From Bdellovibrio bacteriovorus W (GTDB taxonomy: Bacteria > Bdellovibrionota > Bdellovibrionia > Bdellovibrionales > Bdellovibrionaceae): 64,000 nt of DNA. Positions 17,298 to 26,243 of the stretch are shown here, piece after piece. The stretch is taken from NCBI GenBank assembly GCA_000525675.1, contig CP002190.1, forward strand, positions 1,054,001 to 1,118,000. Direction: 5' to 3'. Within the stretch, counting starts at the first letter, position 1. Every line of letters begins with the position of its first letter. The position numbers were made by a program, and so were the translations under genes. The notes beneath the pieces are model-generated. The model searched no databases and had not been told where the DNA came from. It worked only from the letters and a program-made list of their open reading frames with translations.

Positions 17298-18306
17298 GCT
17301 ATGGCCAGAAGATGATTTAGTTTTAGTTTGTCGTAAAGGTCTGGGCGATTTCTTTCTTAAGGCAGGGTTGGTTGATCGTGTTTTTGAAGTTCAAAAAGGT
17401 CAAAGAAAAACTTACGTTGAAGCTCTGCAAGGACTTTCCAAACTTACTATTCGCAATCTTGTTTCTCCTCATCAGTCGGTACGCACTCAGCTTTTTTGCG
17501 CTCAAGTTAAAGCAGCCCAAAAAATCTCTTTCGACAATTTCTTAGGTCGCTTCATTTTTAGAACAGTTCAGAGGCAAGATAGTTTGCCAGACGCTCTTCG
17601 ACAATTGGCTCTTCTTCAAGATCTTGATGCCGACTTAGCTCAAAAGATTTCAGATTATAAAAATACGGTTCAGCCTTATAAGACAGATGCCCGTCATCAG
17701 TTGCCAGGTACTCCAGGTTGGGCATCGATGTCGCTGCGAGAATCTATTTTAAAAGATGAAAGCTTGTGGGCAGAGCTCGAGAAGAAATTCTCTCTGCAAG
17801 GTTTTCGAGATAATAAAACCGTTCTGATTTTTCCAGGCAGTGTTTGGGCGACCAAGCGTTGGACGGAAGAGGGATTTGCAGGAGCAGGCAGAGCTTTAAA
17901 GGATCAGGGCTATCAAGTCTATGTGATGGGTGGCCCTGGAGAGGAAGAACTCTCTGAGCGAGTCGCAGCAGCGATTGGCGGGGTGTGTTCACTCGCTGGT
18001 AAAACAAAGATTTTTGAATCAGCACAGTTGATCGCAAGAGCCAGTTTGGTGATTGGAAATGACAGTGCTTCGACCCATTTGGCGGCGGTCTGTGAAACTC
18101 CGTTAATTGCGGTCTTTGGGCCCACAGTTCTCGAATTCGGGTATCGTCCGTGGTCAAATCAGAGTTATGTCGTCGAAGAAAAAGGCCTGTCTTGCAGGCC
18201 TTGTGGAAAGCATGGGCACAATAAATGTCCTATTGGAACCCATGCCTGTATGAAGCAGATCAGTGCTGAGCGCGTGACGGCTGTCGCAGAGTCTATTCTT
18301 CCGTAG
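17218..18306 (+). CDS. GT9-family glycosyltransferase (heptosyltransferase-like)
   Basis: 362 residues starting MASNLIVQTAFLGDLLLSIP, a textbook GT9/WaaF N-terminus. The C-terminal half has LIFPGSVWATKRW, VYVMGGPGEEEL, GKTKIFESAQLIARA and IGNDSASTHLAA. A final Cys cluster (SCRPCGKHGHNKCPIGTHAC) is usual for this subfamily. The start is backed by an AGAGGAA site, so the 80-nt overlap with the upstream GT9 gene appears real and suggests coupled expression. The 3' end overlaps the convergent response regulator gene by 14 nt. Both enzymes would act on the inner LPS core. Confidence 0.88.
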   Translation: MASNLIVQTAFLGDLLLSIPLMKKCRELWPEDDLVLVCRKGLGDFFLKAGLVDRVFEVQKGQRKTYVEALQGLSKLTIRNLVSPHQSVRTQLFCAQVKAAQKISFDNFLGRFIFRTVQRQDSLPDALRQLALLQDLDADLAQKISDYKNTVQPYKTDARHQLPGTPGWASMSLRESILKDESLWAELEKKFSLQGFRDNKTVLIFPGSVWATKRWTEEGFAGAGRALKDQGYQVYVMGGPGEEELSERVAAAIGGVCSLAGKTKIFESAQLIARASLVIGNDSASTHLAAVCETPLIAVFGPTVLEFGYRPWSNQSYVVEEKGLSCRPCGKHGHNKCPIGTHACMKQISAERVTAVAESILP

Positions 18307-19699
18307 AGTAATCTTTTACGTTAATGCCATACTTACGAATCTTGCGCAGCAATGTGTTCTTTGGAATATTTGCTTGCGCGACGGTTTGGTTAATTCTTCC
18401 GTTATTCGCCTTTAATGCATTGATGATAAATTCTTTTTCCATATCTTCTTTAAAGACGTCAAAGTCCATAGGGCCAGAGAAGCTCACTTTGGTGTTGTCT
18501 TTGATTTCTTGAGTCGTTGTTTTAACGTTATCTGGCAAAGAGTTCATCGTGATCTTATCCGTGCTTTCAACGATGAAGGCTCTTTCGATTAAGTTCTCAA
18601 GTTCACGGATATTTCCTGGCCAGCGATAAGTTTTTAAAGCCTCTAGTGCCTCTGGAGTAATACCTTGAATTTTATGATCGTGCTGCTTAGAGAACTTTTT
18701 GATGAACGTTTGAATCAACGCTTCAAGGTCATCTGTTCTTTCACGAAGTGGCGGAAGGAAAATCGGCATCACATTCAGACGATAGAAAAGATCTTCTCTA
18801 AAAGTTCCCTCTTCCATCATCTTTTCAAGATTTCTATTAGTAGCTGCAATAATACGAGTTGTCGTTTTGACTTCGCGATTTCCACCAACAGGTGTGAACT
18901 TTTTTTCTTGGAGAACGCGCAGAAGTTTTACCTGCATATCAGGCTTAAGCTCTCCGATTTCATCCAAGAAAAGAGTCCCGTTGTTTGCTAACTGGAACTT
19001 CCCAATTTTTCTTTCAATGGCTCCGGTGAACGCGCCTTTTTCGTGACCAAAGAGTTCGCTCTCCATCAAATTCTCAGGAATAGCTCCGCAGTTGATGGCC
19101 ACAAAACTTCCTGATTTGCGAGGAGAGTTGAAGTGGATAGCGCGAGCGACAAGCTCTTTGCCAGTTCCATTTTCTCCACGCACAAGAACCGTTGTGTCGA
19201 CTTTGCACAATTTGTAGATCAGGTTAAAGACTTCCTTCATCTTGGAAGAACCACCGACAAATTCACTTTCAATGTCATCATCAAAAACGGGGTTCGAAAG
19301 TGCTAAGCTAGAGATAAGGTCGCGAGCTTCAAGACTCTTGCGCACGATCTCACGGAGGCGGTCAGCGTCCACAGGCTTTTCTAGGTAATCGTATGCACCT
19401 TCTTTAATTGCAAGTACTGCATCATTTAGATTCGAGTGGGCGGTCATAAGCACCACAAAAGTGCGTGGGTCATGTTCTTTAATTGCCGTTAAGGCCTCAA
19501 GACCATCCATCTCTGGCATCTTGACGTCCATTAAAACGAGATCCCATTGCTTTTGCTTTACTTTGTCGAAGGCTTCTTTTCCGGTGGCGGCTTCATCAAT
19601 AGTGAACTCGATTTCCGGCATCGTAGATTGCAGGATAGAGATGACCGAGCGTCTAAGTTCGGCTTCATCATCAACGATAAGTGTGTGCAGTTGATTCAT
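18293..19699 (-). CDS. Sigma-54-dependent NtrC-type response regulator
   Basis: 468 residues: receiver domain (about 1-125; phosphoacceptor Asp in LVLMDVKMP, conserved Lys in YLEKPVD), AAA+ sigma-54 activation domain (about 145-390; Walker A GENGTGKE, GAFTGA loop intact, Walker B LFLDEIGE), and a C-terminal Fis-type helix-turn-helix (about 415-465, NQTVAQANIPKNTLLRKI). It remodels sigma-54 RNA polymerase at target promoters when phosphorylated. It overlaps the stop of its partner kinase gene by an ATGA junction. Targets are unknown; one candidate sigma-54 promoter lies at 44747. Confidence 0.93.
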   Translation of the reverse strand: MNQLHTLIVDDEAELRRSVISILQSTMPEIEFTIDEAATGKEAFDKVKQKQWDLVLMDVKMPEMDGLEALTAIKEHDPRTFVVLMTAHSNLNDAVLAIKEGAYDYLEKPVDADRLREIVRKSLEARDLISSLALSNPVFDDDIESEFVGGSSKMKEVFNLIYKLCKVDTTVLVRGENGTGKELVARAIHFNSPRKSGSFVAINCGAIPENLMESELFGHEKGAFTGAIERKIGKFQLANNGTLFLDEIGELKPDMQVKLLRVLQEKKFTPVGGNREVKTTTRIIAATNRNLEKMMEEGTFREDLFYRLNVMPIFLPPLRERTDDLEALIQTFIKKFSKQHDHKIQGITPEALEALKTYRWPGNIRELENLIERAFIVESTDKITMNSLPDNVKTTTQEIKDNTKVSFSGPMDFDVFKEDMEKEFIINALKANNGRINQTVAQANIPKNTLLRKIRKYGINVKDYSTEE

Positions 19700-21567
19700 A
19701 GGAGTACCTCCGCTTCTTCTGTTTCTTCATCAAGTGGCAAAGTAAAAGAAACTGTTGTTCCTTGACCCAAAATACTTTCAAGATGAACTTTGCCACCATG
19801 GAGTTCAATAAAATACTTAACTAAATATAAACCCAAACCCGTGCCCTTGGTCTTAAGGTCTTGATCACTTCCGCGAGTGAACTTACCCCAAATTCTTTCA
19901 AGGTCTTCAGGGTGAATGCCGGCTCCGTCATCTTTCACGATCACCTGAATTTGATCGTCAGACTCTAAAGAAACCACTTCGATATGGCCCCCTTCGCTTC
20001 CGTACTTAATGGCATTCTCAATCAGATTGATAATAACTTCTTTGATCAAAGTCGTATCAAACTCCGCTGAAAACATCGGTTCCAGCTGGGTATGAATGGT
20101 GATGTTCTTTTGCGCGGCTAACGGGCGTAGGAAGACTAACGCCTCATCAATAACTTCGTTAATATCCGCTACATCTTTGTGAATTTTAAAGTCTCTGGAT
20201 TCAACGCGCAGAACCTTAAGAATAGACTGGATATAGCGATTGAGTTCATCCCCATACAGACGGAGAGACATCAGATCAGAGGTCAAGCCTTGACCCTTTT
20301 GCTCCACTAAAAGGCGATCTACAATGGCTTGGATTTTTGCGATCGGAGTTTTAAGGTCGTGGGAAATCAAGCTGACGAAATTGTTTTTTAAACGCTCGAG
20401 TTCCTGAAGATACTGTTGTTCTTGTTGGAGTTCGAAGTTGCGCTTCTCAACTTTGGTGGCTTGATAACCAATAAAGACAATCCACGTTGTCCCAAGAAGC
20501 ACAAACGGCGAGAAAGCGGGGGACCAGAAATAGAACGTGTCAAAAACCCAAGCCGACAGAGCCGCTAACAAAGTGCCAATCCAGATAATAAAGAAAAATG
20601 CGACGGATTGGGGATAGGTCGTAATTAAGAAGACCGCGATCACCATCAAAAGCACAAACCCAGAAGCGTACCACCAGAAGGAAAGTCTTTGGATCCACTT
20701 GCCGCCTAAAACGGTGTCAGTGGCATGGGCTAAAATCTCCATGCGCGAGATGGTCCCCATTGGAGTCATGTACACAGGACCTGTTGAGGTTTCTGCACCA
20801 ATAAGGATGATCTTTCCAGTGAAGGCTTTTGATGGAAGGTCGTCATAGAGAATTTCGCTTAACGAGTATTGAGTGAAAACCTTATTGCTTCCGCGGAAGT
20901 TGATCGGTAGGCCGGCAAGCTTTGTTGGAAAGGCTTTGCCCGTGATTTTTTCTACTAGGTGGGGGATGTCTCCCCGTTGTGGAAAGACTCGTCTCACAAC
21001 GCCGTCATCATCACGTCGGACTTCGTTGCTACCAAGGTTTGAGTAGTTGCTATTGGTAAACGATGGAGTGAGAACTCTTTCTAAGCTGTTCATCGTTGAA
21101 GACCAGATGATGCGTGGGTCGTGAAAGATACGATCTTCTTCTTTGTTAAGGCGAATGGTTCCAATGTTGTCACCGAAGTACAACGTTACACCGACAGATT
21201 TTGGATTTTGTTTTAAAATGCGGCTGAGCATTCTTGACCAGATTTGGCGATTCCAAAAATAGGAGTCAGTAATGTCAGTGACCTCATGCATATTATCTAG
21301 AAAGTTTGTGCGCGCATCATAGACATTGGCAAAATCGGACTGACGAATCGTGATAAGAACTATGTTCGGAGAAGTCTTTTGATCTCCGCGAAGTTTGAAT
21401 CTTTGGTCGTAGGATTGAATTTCGTCATTGGAAAGGGCGATACAGCCTATGCCCCAACATAATAAGCAACGCAGCCAGAAACCTCTTCTTAAAGATAAGA
21501 AGCGCAAGAGGATTTGAATCTTATGGCGGAGCCGCTCGAAATTGATTTTTTGCACGCGTTGCAACAT
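19696..21567 (-). CDS. CHASE2-domain sensor histidine kinase
   Basis: 623 residues from ATG 21567. A cytoplasmic N-terminus and one transmembrane helix (about 30-47) are followed by a periplasmic CHASE2 domain (about 50-290). Three closely spaced helices come next (about 300-395), then a short coiled coil, HisKA with SLISHDLKTPI, and an HATPase domain with NLIENAIKYG (N box), DDGAGIH (G1) and GTGLGLYL (G2). CHASE2 domains sense unknown extracellular signals. The kinase is translationally coupled to the NtrC-type regulator and should phosphorylate it. A GTG start 36 nt further upstream is possible; neither start has a clear ribosome binding site. Confidence 0.9.
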   Translation of the reverse strand: MLQRVQKINFERLRHKIQILLRFLSLRRGFWLRCLLCWGIGCIALSNDEIQSYDQRFKLRGDQKTSPNIVLITIRQSDFANVYDARTNFLDNMHEVTDITDSYFWNRQIWSRMLSRILKQNPKSVGVTLYFGDNIGTIRLNKEEDRIFHDPRIIWSSTMNSLERVLTPSFTNSNYSNLGSNEVRRDDDGVVRRVFPQRGDIPHLVEKITGKAFPTKLAGLPINFRGSNKVFTQYSLSEILYDDLPSKAFTGKIILIGAETSTGPVYMTPMGTISRMEILAHATDTVLGGKWIQRLSFWWYASGFVLLMVIAVFLITTYPQSVAFFFIIWIGTLLAALSAWVFDTFYFWSPAFSPFVLLGTTWIVFIGYQATKVEKRNFELQQEQQYLQELERLKNNFVSLISHDLKTPIAKIQAIVDRLLVEQKGQGLTSDLMSLRLYGDELNRYIQSILKVLRVESRDFKIHKDVADINEVIDEALVFLRPLAAQKNITIHTQLEPMFSAEFDTTLIKEVIINLIENAIKYGSEGGHIEVVSLESDDQIQVIVKDDGAGIHPEDLERIWGKFTRGSDQDLKTKGTGLGLYLVKYFIELHGGKVHLESILGQGTTVSFTLPLDEETEEAEVLL

Positions 21568-21639
21568 AGCAAATTTGCTAAAAAATTCAACTATTAAAAG
21601 CACTTACGCGAAGCCCGAGAAGTGTATATACTGAAAAAT

Positions 21640-22581
21640 ATGCAAGTATTTAGAGGCATTCAAGAGATCCAAAAAGCTTATCCTGCGTCTGTAGTCACTA
21701 TAGGCAATTTTGATGGTGTCCACTTAGGTCATCAGCAGCTTATAGAGACGGTTGTAAGGGAGGCTCAGCATTTCGGAGTACCGGGGGTGGTTTATACTTT
21801 TCACCCTCACCCTGTGAAAGTTCTTCATCCCGAAAGGCCCACCCATCGGCTGTTTGACCTTAAGGATCAGCAGGAACAGTTTGAGAAAAAAGGCATAGAC
21901 CTAGTTATCATTGAAGACTTTACGGAAGATTTTTCTAAAGTCTCGCCTCAGACATTCTTAGATCACTACATTTACTCAAGACTACGTCCAAAGACTCTGG
22001 TCGTAGGCCATGACTTTTCTTTTGGGATGGGGAGAGAGGGGAACATTCCCTTTCTGGAAAAGTATTGCGCACAAAAAGAAATTCGTTTGATCATTATCCC
22101 GCCATTTAAAAAAGATAATATGGTGGTTTCGTCTTCGTTGATTCGTGAAAATTTGCGCAGCGGAGATGTGGAAACCGCCAATGAGTTATTAGGCAGAACT
22201 TACTACTTGCGTGGTCCTGTTGAGCATGGCTTCAAGCGTGGACGCACTATCGGAGTGCCCACAGCAAATGTGCATCCGGATGTGGAATTCGTTCCTCGTC
22301 ATGGAGTGTACTGCACAACCGTGGTTCATCAGGGGAAGTGTTATCCTTCCATTGCTAATATTGGAATCAATCCAACGTTTGCCAATAAAGATGTGCAGAT
22401 TAAAACTGAAGTTCATATATTCGATTTTAACGAAGATATTTACGGTCAAGAGATTGAAATATATCTGCATCACTTCATTCGTGATGAGAAAAAATTTAAC
22501 GGAGTTGAAGAACTAAAATCGCAAATTCAAACCGATATGGACTTTGCTAGGAAGTATTTCGATGAGCGAAAGAAAACTTAA
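21640..22581 (+). CDS. ribF: Bifunctional riboflavin kinase / FAD synthetase RibF
   Basis: Converts riboflavin to FMN and FMN to FAD. The N-terminal FAD synthetase (nucleotidyltransferase) domain has TIGNFDGVHLGHQQLI (about 22-37), FHPHP and VVSSSLIRENL (HxGH-type and ISSSxIR motifs). The C-terminal flavokinase domain has GFKRGRTIGVPTANV and the IANIGINPTF stretch. 313 residues from ATG 21640, the normal length; a GTG at 21622 is an alternative. The gene is divergent from the histidine kinase, with only about 70 bp between the two ATGs. The 3' end overlaps the AroE-like gene by 20 nt. Confidence 0.94.
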   Translation: MQVFRGIQEIQKAYPASVVTIGNFDGVHLGHQQLIETVVREAQHFGVPGVVYTFHPHPVKVLHPERPTHRLFDLKDQQEQFEKKGIDLVIIEDFTEDFSKVSPQTFLDHYIYSRLRPKTLVVGHDFSFGMGREGNIPFLEKYCAQKEIRLIIIPPFKKDNMVVSSSLIRENLRSGDVETANELLGRTYYLRGPVEHGFKRGRTIGVPTANVHPDVEFVPRHGVYCTTVVHQGKCYPSIANIGINPTFANKDVQIKTEVHIFDFNEDIYGQEIEIYLHHFIRDEKKFNGVEELKSQIQTDMDFARKYFDERKKT

Positions 22582-23377
22582 GATTGCAGGGGTTTCGATT
22601 TCAAGAAGTAGCGAGTGGAATGCTTTGCGCAAACTTGCTGAGAGTTGTGCGTGGGCCTGGGACTTCGTTGAGCTAGAGGAGTTAGATCTCGCAGACCTTG
22701 AAGATTTTGATGCTGCAATAATCCCTCCGTCCTCAGGCAAGGGTAGTATTGAAAAGTTTCGCGTTTTGCCGACTCAGGTTCGGAAGTTAGAAGTCTTTGA
22801 TTCTCTTTTTCGCGATAGCGGAGCTCTGTTACCTCGTTTAGTTATGCCAGAAGCTTTGCGCCAATTCTTAGTTCATGGCGCTAAAGGTATTGATATTCGA
22901 GAGCCTGCTTTTATTGTGGGTGATACGCCTATGGTCAGGGTGGCGGGCGCTGTTTTGGCCGATATGGGATACGGAATTGTATATTTAGTCGGGGAGGGAG
23001 AGGCGCTTCAAAATGAAAAGGCGATTTTGAAACGAGCGCAATTTGGTGTTCAGTATCAAATTGTAAATCCAGAGAATCTCACGCTCCAAGCGGTGAGTGC
23101 GAGTTTATTGGTGAACACGGCATCTCTTCCAGAGGGTGATCTCTTTTTAAACGACCTTTCTTATTTTAATTATATGAAGCCAGAGGGGATCGTCCTCGAC
23201 CTCAATCCAGTCGATGAAGAAAAGCCGCTTTTGAAAGAAGCTGAGGATGCAAGTTTAAAAACTCTTTCTACGGAAACTTATATCGAGTTTTATCTCTATC
23301 ATTGGTTGCAGAAGTTAGAGGATTCAAGCTTCCATCTTAAGTTTGAAGAAGTTCAGCAGCGCTTAAGTGCGAAGTAA
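22562..23377 (+). CDS. Shikimate dehydrogenase-like (AroE-like) protein, divergent
   Basis: 271 residues from ATG 22562, inside the end of ribF. The pattern is that of the AroE fold: an N-terminal substrate domain starting KIAGVSISRSSEWNALR, a central segment (AAIIPPSSGKGSIEKF) where AroE has the catalytic Lys region, and a C-terminal Rossmann-like half ending SLEE-type helices (YHWLQKLE). The canonical GAGGAxxA nucleotide motif is not present; the matching region reads VAGAVLADMGYGI. It may therefore be a paralogue with altered chemistry rather than the shikimate pathway enzyme. Assignment rests on overall pattern, so moderate confidence. Confidence 0.6.
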   Translation: MSERKLKIAGVSISRSSEWNALRKLAESCAWAWDFVELEELDLADLEDFDAAIIPPSSGKGSIEKFRVLPTQVRKLEVFDSLFRDSGALLPRLVMPEALRQFLVHGAKGIDIREPAFIVGDTPMVRVAGAVLADMGYGIVYLVGEGEALQNEKAILKRAQFGVQYQIVNPENLTLQAVSASLLVNTASLPEGDLFLNDLSYFNYMKPEGIVLDLNPVDEEKPLLKEAEDASLKTLSTETYIEFYLYHWLQKLEDSSFHLKFEEVQQRLSAK

Positions 23378-23494
23378 AATCTAATTTCTTTAATAATTTC
23401 CGATGTTCATCAAATGTTGAGTCACACAAAACTAACCTAATGGCTAGTTACAAAAAACGGCACCCTCTAGTAGAGTTTGAGACTAGGGGAGTCT

Positions 23495-25198
23495 ATGTCT
23501 TCTTCGCTTAAAATTGGTGAGTTATTAGTTAAACAAGGTTTGTTGAAACCAGATCAGTTATCTGCGGCCCTTGAGGAGCAAAAAAAATCTGGACACAAAC
23601 TCACGACGGCTATCATTCAGTTAAACTTTCTGAAAGAGGCAGCGATCCTGCGTGCTATGGAAAAGCACTACGCTGTTCCAGGAGTTGAAGTTAATACGTT
23701 TGAAATTGATCAAAGTGTAACTGCGCTTATTCCGAAAGAACTGTGCGAGAGAAACACTCTTATACCTCTGCAAAAGGCGGGAACCACGCTGGTTGTAGCC
23801 TTTGCTGATCCTACAAATATTATTATCAAGGAAGACCTTCGATTCATTACTCGTTGCCGTATTCAGGCAGTCGTGGGAACTGAAAGTGCCATCAGCTCTG
23901 CAATTGAGAAATACTACGGTGCTAGTATCTCAATGAAATCATTCAGTGTGGGGGGAGATGGACTTGATGAAGAGTTCAGTGTTTCCACGCCGTCGGCAGA
24001 GATTATCGACAATGCTGGACCGATGGATGATGCGCCGATTGTGAAGTTCGTGAACGGAATTCTTGGCGAAGCGATGAAAAAAAGAGTTTCCGATATTCAC
24101 TTTGAACCCTACGAAAAAAAATATCGTGTGCGTTATCGTATTGACGGAAATTTGGTAGAAGCGACAGCTCCTCCTGCTGAAACAGGGGCCGCGATTGCTT
24201 CGCGTATTAAGATTATGTCTAAGTTAGATATTGCGGAAAAACGCCGACCTCAGGATGGTCGCCTAAAAGTGCGCACATCCAAAGGCAAAGAGATGGATTT
24301 TCGTGTGAGCGTTCTACCAACCCTTTGGGGTGAAAAAGTCGTTCTACGTTTATTGGATAAATCGAATCTTCAACTGGATATGACGAAGCTTGGGTTTGAA
24401 GAAGATGACCTTAAGATCTTCAAGAGCAATATTAATTTACCGCAAGGTCTGGTTTTTATCACAGGTCCAACGGGGTCTGGTAAAACGACGACGATTTACT
24501 CGGCATTGGCCGAGTTAAATACATCCGATGTGAACATATCAACTGCTGAAGATCCGGTAGAGTTTAACTTAGAAGGCATTAATCAGGTTCAAATGAATCC
24601 TGATATTGATTTAACTTTCTCCTCAGCATTGAAGTCTTTCCTTCGTCAAGATCCAGATGTCGTGATGGTGGGGGAGATACGTGACCTCGAAACCGCAGAG
24701 ATCGCGTTCAAAGCAGCTTCGACAGGTCACTTGGTCGTAAGTACTTTGCATACTAACGATGCTCCGGGAACTGTTGTGCGTCTTACAGAGATGGGTGTGG
24801 CTCCGTACATTATCACATCAACCGTGAATCTTATTGTGGCTCAACGTCTTGTGGGTAAGATCTGTGATTCTTGTAAGGCACCTGTAGAAGTGCCCGCACA
24901 AACACTACTGAATTTGGGTGTGCCTCAAGCAGAGATACACGATTACAAAGTTTTTGAAGGCAAGGGTTGTGCGAACTGCAACGGCACTGGCATTAAAGGT
25001 CGTGCGGCGATTTATGAGCTCATGCAAATGACAGAAAAAATGAAAGAAGCCATCTTAAAAGGAGCTTCCACGGGGCAGCTTCGCTTCTTAGCTAGAGAGC
25101 AGGGCATGAGAACTCTGCGCCGAAGTGCTCTGTTGAAATTAAAACGTGGTGTTACGACAATTCAAGAAGTTCTCAACGCATCTGTGAAGGATTCATAA
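23495..25198 (+). CDS. pilB: Type IV pilus extension ATPase PilB
   Basis: Hexameric secretion ATPase that drives pilus polymerisation at the inner membrane. 567 residues: an N-terminal MshEN/T2SSE-N domain (about 5-150), N2 domain, then the ATPase core. Walker A GPTGSGKTT is at about 324-332, the Asp box ISTAEDPVE follows, Walker B is VVMVGEIRDLETAEIA, and the His box is STLHTNDAP. The zinc tetracysteine site is CDSC and CANC. GGGGA precedes the ATG. It is the first gene of the pilB / pilT-like / pilC / pilS run, with a 1-nt overlap to the next gene. Confidence 0.95.
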   Translation: MSSSLKIGELLVKQGLLKPDQLSAALEEQKKSGHKLTTAIIQLNFLKEAAILRAMEKHYAVPGVEVNTFEIDQSVTALIPKELCERNTLIPLQKAGTTLVVAFADPTNIIIKEDLRFITRCRIQAVVGTESAISSAIEKYYGASISMKSFSVGGDGLDEEFSVSTPSAEIIDNAGPMDDAPIVKFVNGILGEAMKKRVSDIHFEPYEKKYRVRYRIDGNLVEATAPPAETGAAIASRIKIMSKLDIAEKRRPQDGRLKVRTSKGKEMDFRVSVLPTLWGEKVVLRLLDKSNLQLDMTKLGFEEDDLKIFKSNINLPQGLVFITGPTGSGKTTTIYSALAELNTSDVNISTAEDPVEFNLEGINQVQMNPDIDLTFSSALKSFLRQDPDVVMVGEIRDLETAEIAFKAASTGHLVVSTLHTNDAPGTVVRLTEMGVAPYIITSTVNLIVAQRLVGKICDSCKAPVEVPAQTLLNLGVPQAEIHDYKVFEGKGCANCNGTGIKGRAAIYELMQMTEKMKEAILKGASTGQLRFLAREQGMRTLRRSALLKLKRGVTTIQEVLNASVKDS

Positions 25199-26241
25199 TG
25201 AGTGTAACGGACTTACTATTAAAGGCGAAGTCGAGTAAAGCAGAAGAGCTAATGTTTGTCGTGGGGAGCGAGCCTCGTATGCGTGGCTCCCAAGGATGGC
25301 AGACGTTGAGAAACTCTCCGGCTTTGTTGTCTGAGTGGAATATTCTTTTACAGAGCTTGTTGTCTTCTCAGCAGAAGGCAACTCTTGAAACTCGTGGATT
25401 TATTACTGGCGAGACTGCTATGAATAATTTCCGCATGGGCTTTTCGTTTGTTCAAAACGAGACGACGATGAAGGCCTTATTGGACATGAACTTAGATGGT
25501 CATGTTCAAGAGTTGCAAATTCCCCCAGCGTTGATGGACTCTTGTCTGCAAATGAAGGGCTTGATCATGCTCTCGTCGGCGGGCGACCTTGGTCAGGTTT
25601 GGGCGTTACATAAAATTTTACAGAATATGGGAGAGCAGAAGTCTTTCGTTGCGGCAGTTATAAGTCGCAGAGCTTTTCCACAAATTAAAGAAAACAATGC
25701 TTGCTTCATTTATCACACGGGGAACTTTTCCTCTCAGCAAGACCGCGAGGTTTTTCTAGAGGGTGTAGATATGGTTGTTTTTGAGGGATTCTCTGGTGAA
25801 GAGTATCTGCAAGAAGCCGTTGAGCTTGCTGAGCAAGGCTATTTCGTAGTGTATTCGATGCGTGCTCCGCATCTGATGAACTGTCTTCGTCGCAGTATTG
25901 CACATCTGGAAAACGAATGGGGCGACCATGCCGCTCCTCGTTTAGCTGGAATTCTTTCCTTAGCAAGTGCTCAGTATTCAATCACTGGTCTAGGTGATGA
26001 ACGTGTTTTTGCTCACGAGGTCTTATTGATGAAACCTCAGCTAAAAGAAAAGCTTGAAGTTGCCGATATTAAATCCATTGGAGAAATTTTAGAAAGCACG
26101 ACGGAAGCTCCGGGAATTCTCACATTGAATCAATCGCTTCTTCAGCATCTGATTCGAAGAAGAATCGATCTTAAGAGTGCCTTTGAAGTTACACACAATC
26201 CAGACAACTTAGATCAACTGCTTAAGAAGGTAGGGATTTAG
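25198..26241 (+). CDS. PilT-like protein lacking all ATPase motifs (pseudo-ATPase)
   Basis: 347 residues in the position usually held by pilT, between pilB and pilC. The layout follows PilT: a short N-terminal domain beginning SVTDLLLKAKSSKAEEL, then a core aligned with the retraction ATPase. The catalytic signatures are gone. At about 121-133 the P-loop position reads GLIMLSSAGDLGQ in place of GPTGSGKT. The Walker B region (about 190-202) reads VDMVVFEGFSGEE without the GEIRD motif. The His box reads YSMRAP in place of TLHT. The frame is full length with no breaks, so it is maintained. A regulatory or structural role at the pilus base is likely; hydrolysis is not. Confidence 0.8.
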   Translation: MSVTDLLLKAKSSKAEELMFVVGSEPRMRGSQGWQTLRNSPALLSEWNILLQSLLSSQQKATLETRGFITGETAMNNFRMGFSFVQNETTMKALLDMNLDGHVQELQIPPALMDSCLQMKGLIMLSSAGDLGQVWALHKILQNMGEQKSFVAAVISRRAFPQIKENNACFIYHTGNFSSQQDREVFLEGVDMVVFEGFSGEEYLQEAVELAEQGYFVVYSMRAPHLMNCLRRSIAHLENEWGDHAAPRLAGILSLASAQYSITGLGDERVFAHEVLLMKPQLKEKLEVADIKSIGEILESTTEAPGILTLNQSLLQHLIRRRIDLKSAFEVTHNPDNLDQLLKKVGI

Positions 26242-26243
26242 AA

